Assembly (NCBI GenBank): GCA_030704615.1
Contig: CM060731.1
Coordinates: 61,050,756 to 61,114,755, forward strand
DNA length: 64,000 bases
Direction of reading: 5' to 3'
Source of the DNA: Takakia lepidozioides
Taxonomy: Eukaryota; Streptophyta; Takakiopsida; Takakiales; Takakiaceae
Shown one piece after another: positions 35,001 to 44,899 of this stretch. Within the stretch, counting starts at the first letter, position 1; the number at the start of each line of letters is the position of its first letter. The notes under the pieces were generated by a model. It did no database searches. It worked only from the letters and a program-made list of their open reading frames with translations, and was not told the DNA's origin. The position numbers and the translations under genes were made by a program.

Positions 35001-37609
35001 CCACTGCACCCCGTGAGATACCATGCCACCAAGGATGATTGTGAATAGAGACAGCTCAAAGAGATGATCTCTTACCGTTTCACGACGAAAAGTGATCCCT
35101 CCACATCCTTGCGACTCTGCAATCACAATTTGAGCCTGCTTTGTCAGCCATCAGTTGAGTATTCAGTCTTCCTCCTCTAATTTGCCGTTAGTCCACAGCA
35201 ACTTCACTGTACAAGAAGGAGACATGCCCTTCCTCTGTCTCTCTATTTACAACTGGCAAGGGCAAAGCGCTGAGTCTCACTAAATTTTTTCACTGCAGAG
35301 GGATTAACTCTGAGGTCAAGAAAACCTTGCTTTGCCGCGTTATTAGACCCACCTTGGAGTGCGGATCTGCTATATGGGTTGATAACTCCAACCAGGCTAA
35401 GTCTCTAGAATCCATTCAAGTGGGGGTGCTTAAGGAGCGCATGTCAGCATGCTCCAAAACAGCCAATGTGGCTGTTCGGGGTGAGTTTGGCATCCCTTCC
35501 TTAAGCTCCCGACGAGATGAATTCAAGGTCAGATGGTGGGGTCAGTTGCAACACATGTCCAACACCAGATACCCTAAGTTAATCGACTCTATATCTTGGA
35601 AACAGGACCGCCCTGTCAAACAGGCTAAGTCCTGGCAGAAGAGAGTAGAAGAGATTCTCAGGGATCTGAATCTGGACCCGCAAGTCTTGACCTTGCTGGA
35701 TAAATCTGACTTAGAGACTGTAGTGTCCAAAGCCATGTCTGTTACCAGCAAATTGTCTGATGCAAATGAAGTTAGGCAGAAAACTTCCCTGAACCTGTTT
35801 CCAGTCTGTGACATGGGGGAGGATATCATGGATGACCTCAAGGGTCTACCCACTCTCGGCACCAGACTGAAATTTAAACTCAGGGCAGGAAGCCTACCTT
35901 TGAACAGTAAACAGAAGCAGAGAGGAAAGGGAGAGTGCAATTGCCGGTTGTGTGGGCAACCCGAAGACCATATTCATTTTCTGATTCACTGTCCGGGGTG
36001 CTCTCACCAGAGAGAAGCTCTCCTCCAATCTATCAAGAGAATTGTGCCTGTACCTCTTTACCAACTTTGAAAGTCTCGAGGCTGAGCCAAAAGCCCAGGC
36101 CCTTCTGAGGCCTAGTTTTTGGGCAAATCACACACAGCAGATTGATACTTGTGTGAAGGGATTTCTAGAGGATATCTGGAAAACCCGAATTAATTCTATT
36201 TATAAAGGTAAGTCTTACTACCAATGTCAGCCCCTGACAGAGGTAGGTTCTGTCCCTTTGGTTTCTGCTCAAACTGGGGCGCGAGGTCAATGGCCACAAG
36301 GCTACGACAAACAACGTCTTATGAGTACATTCTATTTACAACTGGAGCACAGACCCCCCAGTTTCCAGGTAAGTTGCTGTCCATAGTTCCTTTCCCATCC
36401 TTTCAAAGAAACACAAGCATGCATATGCAACAGAAAATAAAGTAGGAATAAGACGTTGTTTGCCGTAGCCTTGTGGCCATGGACCCCGCACCCAGTTTGA
36501 GCGGAACACAAAGGGACAGAAACTGCCTTTGTCAGGGGCTGACGCAGGTAGTACGACTTACCTTGGACTACGACTTACACACAATGGATCGAAGTTTTCC
36601 AGATATCCTCTAGAAATCCCTTCACACAAGCATCAATCTGCTGATTTGCCCAATAACTAGACCCCAAAAGGGCCTGGGCTTTTGGCTCATGCACACATAT
36701 GCAACAGAGAAAGATTAAATAGTAAAAATTTCCACTAACGAGTACTGAATTGTTGTGTTGTACTTGTCATCATGGACCAGCCTTTATGACAAAATTTCGA
36801 TTTGCCACGGACATAGTGACGAGAAAGGAAGACAGAGAGAGTGCCCAATCTTGTAAAACAGGCCTGACAGTAGAACCCCAAATACAACAACTAATTAGGT
36901 CAAATTGTTGCAGGCACCTTCCTCTCTCTCTCTCTCTCTCCATTCCTTGTTCACTGACAGACTGGGAGAGCAGGCCCTTGCACATAGTGCAAAGGCTGAT
37001 TGCTCATTCCCTGCTATGCTGGTTCACCACAGTCTGGCTTCCAGCGGACCATCTATGCGCATCCCCTCCAAAACCCTTGCAAGGACGTTCAGAAAAAACT
37101 AGTAGGCTTCGACGCGCCATACAGCACACTCGTGGCCATACCACCCGACCGTCCTCCCAATCTGTTGCCTCCATACCCTACCCCTTCCGCTGCATCTCCC
37201 TAATATAACCAGTTCCCATACTGAATCGGCAACCACGATCCCCTGTTGCAAATCGCAAACTTGCCGTCTCACCATGAGACCGAAGGTTTCCTCCCCCAAT
37301 TTTGACTCCTTTAATCACTACAAATTACAACATGCATGCGCTTCATCCCTCACCCATGTGGGTAAATAGTAGATACATGCGCCTCCACCGCAAGCACCCA
37401 CTCTACAAACCTAATCCTCCAGCCCCTCTCAAAAAGCACGGCACACATACCCATTGACTGGCATCAACACTGAACTGGTAGAAGGTGACATGCGCAGCTG
37501 TGGAAAGGATATCTTCCACATGCCGATCCATTCTCTGCAACACAGTCAGGTTGAGCTCCTTGGTACTATTCTGATCAAGCTGCGGCATGGGCTTCCCATT
37601 CTGGGCCAT
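32061..37609 (-). CDS. DCP1: mRNA-decapping activator DCP1
   Basis: DCP1 binds and stimulates DCP2 in cytoplasmic P-bodies, promoting removal of the mRNA cap. Eight exons give 378 aa: 37609-37451, 35116-35076, 34954-34905, 34514-34370, 34108-34055, 33668-33491, 33301-32849 and 32117-32061. Plant DCP1 is near 367 aa. The EVH1-type domain starts MAQNGKPMPQLDQNS and continues LNLTVLQRMD, SRKDVEGSLFVVKR, FEYEVQVPYLLYRNAAQEV and NGIWFYNPRECEDVA. Then come EFQELEA and EGPLEP, a Pro/Ser-rich linker with TLIKPSFFVPPP and LQPFPPPNPPPSLAP, and the C-terminal trimerisation helix split over the last two exons (ITRDGVRDAL, then FIDMVYREMVNAHS). Intron 1 (2.3 kb) contains LINE sequence. In-frame ATGs upstream (to 37750) could add up to 47 residues, but family starts favour 37609. 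Confidence 0.95.
35300..36342 (+). mobile_element. LINE 3' fragment in DCP1 intron 1
   Basis: An open frame from about 35327 to 36070 encodes the region after the reverse transcriptase of a non-LTR element. It starts with LEC(G/S)..IW-type residues and ends in a Cys/His cluster (CRLCGQPEDHIHFLIHCPGC) typical of the C-terminal zinc-binding region. A 3' tail follows (to about 36342) ending GGCTACGACAAACAACG and GAGTACATTC, shared with other copies in the window. The catalytic part is missing, so this is a 5'-truncated insertion. It is antisense to DCP1. Confidence 0.8.
36447..36692 (-). mobile_element. Second LINE 3' tail, opposite orientation
   Basis: This is the reverse complement of 36079-36330 with scattered changes (TGAGCCAAAAGCCCAGGCCC, GGATTTCTAGAGGATATCTGG, CAGCCCCTGACA, GGCTACGGCAAACAACG). 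Together with the plus copy it forms an inverted repeat with a ~110-bp spacer inside DCP1 intron 1. Confidence 0.85.
36900..37400. other. DCP1 intron 1, distal part
   Basis: A (CT)n tract lies at 36921-36941. Otherwise I see nothing recognisable between the LINE tails and DCP1 exon 1. Confidence 0.4.
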
Positions 37610-37914
37610 ACTCTCTCCACCGATGCCTCTCTCCCGCCCTTCTCTCATCAACTCCAGATCGCACACGCTTCCTCCTTTCAATCTCTGCACACCATCACCC
37701 GCATCACCCCCTCCAATTTCCCGCTCCAGATCAGCCTGCATCACAGCCATTCCCCGAAGGAGTCAACATCTCGGCCCCGGCCGCGGCTCCTTCTCGGAAC
37801 CCGGCCCTTGCCTGCTCACTCAGACCCCCGTATCTCACTTCCATTCTTTTTTAATTTGGAAGATTGCTCTCGTGCCACATGTTCCACTGGATTTGCTTAG
37901 TCTTTTTGCTTAAA

Positions 37915-38010
37915 GTTAAGAATCATTGGTCGAAATTTAAGCTCCACAGCCCGAGGATCTTGAGTTCGACCCCTTGGGTTCTTCCCTCTACCGACAATTC
38001 TCACCTCCGG
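37915..38010 (+). mobile_element. SINE-like tRNA-derived fragment
   Basis: GATCTTGAGTTCGACCCC (about 37958) is a good pol III B box, preceded by AAGCTCCACAGCCCGAG. No matching A box at the expected spacing is clear, so this may be a 5'-truncated SINE. It lies just upstream of DCP1, outside the coding exons. Confidence 0.4.
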
Positions 38011-38214
38011 GAACCAGTTGAGAACTGGAATCTTAATAAGTGGGCTGGATGTCAGAGAAGTCTGGGAGGAGAAGTCTGGGAGAAGACCGGATCTACCAAA
38101 CTTATGCTTCTCTAGGGAAGATCTGTGACCGTATCATGCCTGTGGGAGTTCATAGGTTGATCTGGGACCTGGAGTGCAAGTTGGCATCAACGATTTGTAA
38201 CGACTGAAAATGGT

Positions 38215-38405
38215 TGATGACGGCTCCATACGGGCGCCCTCGGATGGAAATTAGGCGGTGTTTTTCCATCCGGGGCATGATCTCTGGCAGCCACGTGTTG
38301 GACTCTCCCCCCGAGACGACTTCATCCGAGCGCCCTCGGATGGAAATTCGGCGCCGTTTTTCCATCCGGGGCATGATCTCTGGCAGCCAGGTGGGGCTAT
38401 CACCC
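38215..38405 (+). repeat. Tandem ~102-bp repeat, two units
   Basis: Units starting at about 38229 and 38331 share CGCCCTCGGATGGAAATT, TTTTTCCATCCGGGGCATG and ATCTCTGGCAGCCA. Each unit contains its own inverted repeat (GGATGGAAA ... TTTCCATCC), so each could form a hairpin. Confidence 0.85.
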
Positions 38406-38639
38406 TCTAATTGGACTTCATGTCGAAGTAAATGTTGCGCCTCATTCCCGGGTACGGGCATATTAAATGTTGCGCTTTTTCTTTGCCACTTGCCCCACCT
38501 TCGCTCGTGACCCACGCGTTTCAAACCGAGACAGCAACAGCACTTCCTCGCTCCGAGCTCCTCTCACTTCATCTCCTCCCACACTCCCACTTCCCTGCGC
38601 ACCCTCTCTGCTTCGTGGCAACCCTTTCAATAGTCGGCG

Positions 38640-39190
38640 ATGGCGTGCCGAGATCCCAGCAACTGCCCAAACAAGCATCTCGCCCCGTGGGACTTCTCGC
38701 CCAAGTCAGGGGATATTTTCATATTCCTACAGGATTGGATAGACCACTCTCAGCAGAGGAGGGTCCACTTGTCCAGGGTGAGACGTTTACGCTCCCTGGG
38801 CATTCTCAACGGAGGATGCACTTCTAGATACCCACCTTGTAAGATTTCGAACCGGGAGACCATGGAAATCAGGTCTGGTCGTGCCTTGGTCCTCCAGCAC
38901 ATCTGCAAAGGAAGATGCGAGCTGGTCTTCGACAACATCACTGTGTTTTTTATGATTTACTGTGTGATGGAAGTATCGAAAGCATGGATGCAAATATGTA
39001 GGTGCTCTTCGCAGATATCCTAAGAGCAAGTTTAGACTTTAGACTTGGGCCCACTGCTCTAGCAAGCCTCCATGACTCTTTTGAAAAAGGGGGCAAGCCC
39101 CTGAACTTTCTCGAAGAGTGGAACAAAATGAAAACCTTCAAGGCCACATGGCTCCATACTACAGACAGTGCGAGGGGCAGAGAGCCACCT
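38640..39190 (+). other. Possible small gene or repeat; duplicated at 52 kb
   Basis: An ATG at 38640 in good context (GGCGATGGC) opens a 127-codon frame beginning MACRDPSNCPNKHLAPWD. A splice donor-like CCAGG|GTGAGA follows 46 codons. No family is recognised. From 38766 onward the sequence recurs at about 52104-52490, and there the copy has no open frame. I cannot tell a real exon from part of a repeat. Confidence 0.3.
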
Positions 39191-39608
39191 CACTCCATCC
39201 AAAAAGGGAGGAGCTGAGACACAAAGGCGAAGGAAGGCAAGGGCCCAGAAGATAGAGACACAAATAGATCTGTGCTAAAAATGTATTAGATAATGTCAAT
39301 GTGGAGGAGCATTATCGAGAATAATCCCAACGAGGATTATTTGAGATTGCTTCGACGGATGGACATTATCTTACTTAATATGTCGGTATGGCTATTTGTC
39401 ATCCAATGTTTCATCCAAAATGAGTTTTCATCCAACGTATATGGAGACAATTATCGCTAATAATTTCATACCTGATTCAGGGGAAAAAAAACAGCCATAC
39501 AACTATTAAGAAGTCAGGAATGCAAGGATCCCCCAAGACCCTTCCACTTGATCTCCCGTTCGAAATCTAGGTAGGGAGGAGTTAGCAATGAAGCATGGTG
39601 CGTCGGTG
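39190..39608. other. Intergenic, nothing recognised
   Basis: This is AT-rich, with short self-complementary words (ATTATCGAGAATAAT at about 39310) and a possible MITE-like character. No gene is seen. Confidence 0.35.
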
Positions 39609-39609
39609 C

Positions 39610-40755
39610 TACATCTAGGGAATTCCAAAAAGGCCTTGATGTGAAATGCATCGCAATTCACTTGATCACCCCCTAAAAGTGCGCTACTCAATTGAATTGC
39701 CCTTGCAATTCAATTGAACTGCTAAAACTAGCTTGAAAACAACCCTAATTTACAATTCAATTGAATTGTCAACTCACAATTCAATTGAATTGTAATCTAT
39801 AATTTTTATTTTATTTCTGTATACAATGTATATATATGTATATATTCAAATTATACATATGTGCATACAAAAATATAAGCGGAAAATACATGTTGCTCGT
39901 CTATTCTTGTTGCCCGTCTGTCTATCCTTTGCCCGTGGTAAGGCCTGAGCACGAGATAAGCCTAAGGGAGAGCCAAAGAGGGAGAGAGAGAGAGGAAGTC
40001 ACAAAGCGCTTTGCCCTGAAAGCGGGATTGTCCCTCTTTGTGGATGTTGGTGCCAATATATGGCTATGTACATATACCAAACATGATACCAATGTAAAGA
40101 GTATCAACGTATAAGAGTTTGATATATTAAATGTATGGAACACACATCCCAACTTCAACATAATACCTTTGTAAGGGTATTGAAACAATATTATTTTTGA
40201 TAATTCTCAGGATGAACAGGGGTTGTGTCATGGGGGCCAGATACTAGTGCCAGGGGACTACATGATGATGCAAGGGAAGCCTTTCATCAATTGTCAGGTT
40301 TGATTTTGTCTGTTTCTTTCAGAGCCGGCAATGTTTCTTTTGCTAGTGAATCACATGAAGCTGCTGATTTCTCTCCCTCTCTAGCTCCCTCTCTCGCTGA
40401 GGCTGGCTTCACGACTCCACGATTTTCTCAGGGGCACAAGATAGAGGGACAGCAAGAATAGACGGGCAACATGTATTTTTAGCTTATACTCTTTTATGTG
40501 TATAAGTATCACTTGATATATATATATATATACATTATATATACTATATACAGAAATAAGAATTATAGATTACAATTCAATTGCATGCGAGTTGACAATT
40601 CAATTGAATTGAAAAGTACGGTTGTTTTCAAGCTAGTTTTCGCAGTTCAATTGACTTGCACGGGCAATTCAATTGAATTGCACACTTTTAGGGGGTTGAT
40701 CGACTGAATTGCAATGCATTTCACATCAAGGCCTTTTTGGAATTCCCCTCTACGT
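39610..40755. mobile_element. Fold-back element with ~310-bp inverted arms
   Basis: Left arm 39610-39927 and right arm about 40440-40755 are reverse complements with modest divergence. Shared words include GAATTCCAAAAAGGCCTTGA, CCCCCTAAAAGTG, AACTAGCTTGAAAACAACC and AATAGACGGGCAACATG (right arm). Each arm carries several copies of the palindrome CAATTCAATTGAATTG, for example 39752-39769, 39776-39793, 40595-40611 and 40665-40680. The ~510-bp centre codes for nothing recognisable. No target duplication was established. A non-autonomous fold-back or long-TIR transposon is the best call. Confidence 0.8.
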
Positions 40756-40759
40756 CCGT

Positions 40760-41370
40760 CTTCTTGAAATCCCTTTGCACTCAAGGCGCCATCCCAAAAT
40801 GTTTGTGATTGCAAGCAGGTGTCCGATCATAAATTTCAAATTACCCTCGCGTCGCTTTCTCCAAGTACATCAGGACCCTTTGTCCTCCATTTGTCCCGGA
40901 TCTCCACCTCGTCGAGATATGCCTCACGTCCCTTCGTAATTGGGATGATATTTGTAACAACTGGCCCAAAGTGATGTCCACCTTGCCATTCATCACTTTC
41001 GTAGCAAGTTGTTTTGGTTCCGTTGTAGTTGTGGGGGTTTTCTGTCCAACTCGTCAACCCATCCATTCCGTACTCGTCTTTGGTACATCCGTCTCATCGT
41101 CTTCCATTACTGTGGTAAATGGTTCCAGTCTGGCCTGTTCTGACCGGACCAACTCCACCATCTCTTTTCGTAACTTCTCCTCCTCCTCCCAGTAGTACTT
41201 GACTCTTTGCCCCGTGGTTTGGAGGCCCATCTAAGCCCAAATTCAATTTCATATTATCCATGGATAATATGTTGGCCAACTGCGTCTCCCATGTAGACGC
41301 CCAAGTGCGACCTCGAGTGTCCTCCCAACACTTAATTTTGTACTTTAGTTGAATTTCTAGAGACGAAAAT
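40760..41370. other. Region left of chromovirus A, no gene recognised
   Basis: A 76-codon minus-strand frame (41066-40836) and a plus-strand frame (40971-41195) overlap here. Neither shows a known motif. It may be degraded transposon DNA. Confidence 0.3.
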
Positions 41371-41372
41371 TT

Positions 41373-41902
41373 GTGAAACCAAGTTGATGCACTCGAGCGT
41401 ACTCATCGAGGGTTTTCCAATGGTTCCAAAATCGTGGCTAGAGGCCCCGCGGTTTGGGAGATCTCAGCGACGCTACAAAACTTATTGTGAACGCCAATAT
41501 TCTAAAATGACCACATTTACATTTATATCCATGTGCACAAAAGAGAAATGAAGGGCCTATCATTAATGCAGGAAAACCCACTTTGCCATTTTTCACAAAT
41601 TTCCAGCGACCAAAAGCACTTGAAATTCGTTTTAGGCATATCTAATCATTTTTCTTTTATAAAACCAAGTTGATGCACTCGGGCCTACTCATCGAGGGCT
41701 TTCCGACGGTACCAAAATTGTGGCCAGAGGCCCCGCAGTTTGGGAGATCTCAACGACGCTACAGAACATATTGTGAACGTCATTATTCTAAAATGACCCA
41801 ATTTACATTTATATCCACGTGCACAAAAGATAAATGAAGGGCCAATCATTGTTGCAGGAAAGCCCACTTTGCCATTTTTCACGAATTTCGAGCAACCCAA
41901 AG
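41373..41902 (+). repeat. Tandem direct repeat, two ~250-bp units
   Basis: 41373-41630 and 41665-41902 share AAACCAAGTTGATGCACTCG, GGTTTTCC/GGCTTTCC, AGAGGCCCCGC, TTCTAAAATGACC and CCCACTTTGCCATTTTTCAC at about 292-bp spacing. The second unit ends exactly where the LTR of chromovirus A begins. Confidence 0.85.
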
Positions 41903-42622
41903 TGTCGCGGCCCTTTGCCTTGAGGGCGGGGGGTCGGGACACAAGAGGGGCTGCCCTTGTGGTGGGGGCAGTGGCAGCAAATAGGAAAGGGGGCTGAAGC
42001 ACCTTTGAGTGCCGAAGGCACTCAAGAAGGCTGTGGCGCTCACTAGGTGGAGCCCCGCAAACCGGGTGGCGGTGGTGGGGGCTCTATGAGGGATGGTACC
42101 ACGTAGGGAGTCGTAGTGGGGGTGACATAGGACTCACCATGAGGCTGAGGCCTTGTGGTGGGAGTCGTGGGGAGTCTTGGGACTCACCACAGTCCATTGG
42201 TGGTGGGTGGGCCAAGACTCACCGCGGCTCACCACAGGGATGATCGAGGGTCTAAGTGGTGGTGCACCAGATTTGGACTTGGCTACTTGTGGAACCCCCG
42301 CGGACAGCTACAGAAGTATATATAGGGAGTAGTAACCCCGAGAACGGTGCAAGCCCGTTGGTGACCAAAAACTAGTGAGTAAGCGTACGAACCGGAAAAC
42401 GACCAAGGTGTGGGGAGTTGTTCCGGACTGCCATGTACCAAAGGGAATTTTCACTGAGCCCAATAAGTCGAGGGTCGAGTGGGAGTGTGAGGGGGACCGT
42501 TATGCCCCGGTGAGCAGCCAAAGCTCCGAGTTGGCCTGGCGGCCAGTTTGGGAGTTAGGCGCGCGCATCAAAGCGAGTAACTATGACTTGAATGGGAGCT
42601 TACTGAAGTGAGGTGCGCGACA
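41903..42622 (+). repeat. LTR of chromovirus A
   Basis: The LTR is 720 bp with TGTCGC/GCGACA ends and is related throughout to both LTRs of element B, but clearly more diverged (many substitutions). Confidence 0.9.
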
Positions 42623-42677
42623 CTTGGTATCACAGCTTAGAGTTCAGTACGCGATCGTCTTTGAGATCGGCCTCACC

Positions 42678-43500
42678 ATGGGGTCGGGCAAGACAAAACG
42701 AAAGCGGAACCGCCCGAAAGACGATGATCCTAGTGAGCCCGGTGAGGGCAACGTATCACCGAAGCGGCAAATGGAAGAGGCGATTTATGCTTCTGAAAGC
42801 GAGGCCACTCAAGAACGGGAGGAATTTGGGGAGTCGGAGCCCAAGGACTTTCCAGAGGCTTCGCCAGACCAACAAATGTCTCTCATGCCAGCAGCCTTTC
42901 TGGAAGGGTTGTTGGCGCAGTTTGGCGGGACGTTGAAAGACGTGATGAGGGCGGCTAATGCCACTTCCACTAAGGCAAAGTTTAAAGGTGAAGCCTAAGG
43001 AACCCGGCACCTTCGAGGGCGTCTAAAATCGGAAGGCACTCAATACATGGCTCTTGGAGCTGGAGTAGTACTTCCGGGCGACCAAGTTGAGTGACGAGAA
43101 TCGGGTGGAAGTGGCTCCCACCTACTTGAGGGGCTATGCTCAACAATGGTGGCAGAAACACCTTCATATAAGGGCCAAACCCAAAAACCTTGAGCTAGAG
43201 TGGGTTCAAGGAATTTATGAAAAGACAGTTTGTGCCCCTCAACGCGTCTTGGCTCGTCCGGGACAAGATGAGGAACTTGAAGCAAATGGATGACATTCGG
43301 GGATATGTTCAGGCTTTCAATGTGTTGTTGCTCGAAGTCACAGATATGGCGGAACCAGAAATGGTCTTCAACTTTGTGGCGGGACTGGCTTCATGGGCCA
43401 GGCGGAAGTTAGAGGAAAGCAAAGACTTTGAACGAAGCAATTGAAAGGGCCGAATGTTTCTCGGATGTCCCTAGGGCCAAAAGACAAGGTCGTACGGAGC
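42678..43500 (+). pseudogene. Chromovirus A gag fragment
   Basis: This starts MGSGKTKRKRN and has an acidic N-terminal region and the gag core (LRGYAQQWWQK at about 43125). A one-base insertion relative to element B near 42986 creates a stop (42996-42998), and further frame changes follow. The product would have been the capsid-like structural protein. It ends at the inversion junction, about 43503. Confidence 0.85.
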
Positions 43501-43502
43501 TG

Positions 43503-44114
43503 AACCAACTCCATCGATCTCGCAAATGGTGAAGTTCTCACGTCCCTCCCAACTCCCCAGCTGAAAGAGGAACATCGAACGTCACCCTCGTCGCCAGTTG
43601 TGGTTCTCCTTTGGTAGAACGCACTTCAATAGAGGCCCCCACATCACTTGTCGGGAGCCCTAGCTTCCGTGCCATTGCCGGTGTCATGAAGGAGTGCGAC
43701 GCTTTTGTGTCCACCAACAACGACACGTTAGTTCTGGAAATTATCCCGCTCACGAACATTAACTGACTCTCTTTACGCAAGGCTCACGTCTCCTGATACA
43801 ACTCACAAGAGTAGTTGCCTACCTTGCCAGTCTTGGCGACCACCGCCTCCACCAAGTAGCTGATGGAGTCTTCAGACAGCTCCGTGGTCGCCCGAGTCAT
43901 GTTCAATTGTCAGGGTTTTGCGCACTTCTTGTCACGTGCTCGGGCTCCCTGCAATTAAAGCACACCCCATCAAAGGTCGTGTTCTGTCCGCCATAAGCCG
44001 CTGCACCTGATTTTTCTTTCGGAGCACCGGGCGCCGCCTTGACGTGCGAATGCCCTCCCTTCAATTTCCAAGTGCCATTGTCACAGCGTGGCCTATCCCA
44101 CTCTTTTCCGGTCG
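43503..44114 (-). pseudogene. Inverted gag/protease piece of chromovirus A
   Basis: Read on the minus strand this gives the end of gag, with a degraded zinc knuckle, then protease with [14 protein letters not shown] (DTG changed to DTK) at 43780-43538. It corresponds to 45756-46376 of element B but lies in reverse orientation relative to the gag just before it. Confidence 0.85.
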
Positions 44115-44119
44115 GAATG

Positions 44120-44844
44120 TGTCGCGGCCCTTTGCCTTGAGGGCAGGGGGTCGGGACACATCAGGGGCTGCCCCTGTGGTGGGGGCAGCGGCAGCGATAG
44201 GTATGGGGGGCTGAGGCACCCTTGAGTGCCCAAGGCACTCAGGGAAGCGGAGGCGCTCACTAGGTGGAGCCCCGCACACCGGGTTGCGGTGGGGGTGGCT
44301 CCACAAGGGGTGGTGGTAGCTTAGTGGGACTTAGTGGGGGTGGCATAGGACTCACCATGGGGGCGGAGACCTCGTGGTGGGAGTCGTGGGGAGTCTTGGG
44401 ACTCATCACGGTCCATAGGGGCCGTGGTGAGCGGGCCAAGACTCACCGCGACTCACCACCGGGAGTCGAGGGTTTTCGTGGTGGTTCGCCATAAAATGGC
44501 ATGGCTGGTTGTGGAACCCCCGCGGACAGCTACAGAAGTATGTATAGGGAGTAGTAACCCCGAGAACGGTGCAAGCCCGTTGGTGACCAAAAACTAGTGA
44601 GTAAGCGAGCGAGCCGGAAAGCGACCAAAGAGTGGGGAGCTGTTCCGGACTGCCATCTACCAAAGGGAATTCTCCTAGTCCCAAATAGGTGGAGGGTTTA
44701 GAGGGAAGCGGAAGGGGACCGTTATGTCCCGGTGAGCAGCCGAAACTCCAAGTTGGCCCGGCGGCCAGGTTGGGAGTCAGGCGCGCGCATCAAAGCGAGT
44801 AACTATGACTTGAAGGGGAGTTTACCGAAGTGAGGTGTGCGACA
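44120..44844 (+). repeat. 5' LTR of chromovirus B
   Basis: This is 725 bp with TGTCGC...GCGACA ends. It carries GGGACTC / GACTCACC motif repeats. It differs from the 3' LTR almost only by single-base length changes in G or C runs. Confidence 0.95.
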
Positions 44845-44846
44845 TT

Positions 44847-44858
44847 TGGTATCAGAGC
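44847..44858 (+). other. Primer-binding site of chromovirus B
   Basis: TGGTATCAGAGC starts two bases after the 5' LTR and is the standard plant initiator Met-tRNA complement used to prime minus-strand DNA. Confidence 0.9.
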
Positions 44859-44899
44859 TTAGAGTTCAGTACGCGATCGTCCTTGGGATTGGCCTCATC

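Larger units (their letters stand above)
41903..44119 (+). mobile_element. Chromovirus A, truncated and rearranged (left part)
   Basis: A 5' LTR (41903-42622, TGTCGC...GCGACA), a primer-binding site TTGGTATCACAGC (one mismatch to the initiator Met-tRNA type) and a gag start (ATG 42678) read on the plus strand to about 43500. There the sequence switches to the reverse strand (43503-44119: gag zinc-knuckle and protease region). Its continuation is interrupted by element B and resumes at 51073. No 3' LTR is found. Confidence 0.85.

Noticed and set aside
44264-44494. Gly-rich open frames in the LTRs of chromoviruses A and B
   Set aside because: They come from G-rich LTR sequence repeated at each LTR copy. 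They have no conserved start, and the frames differ between copies because of indels.
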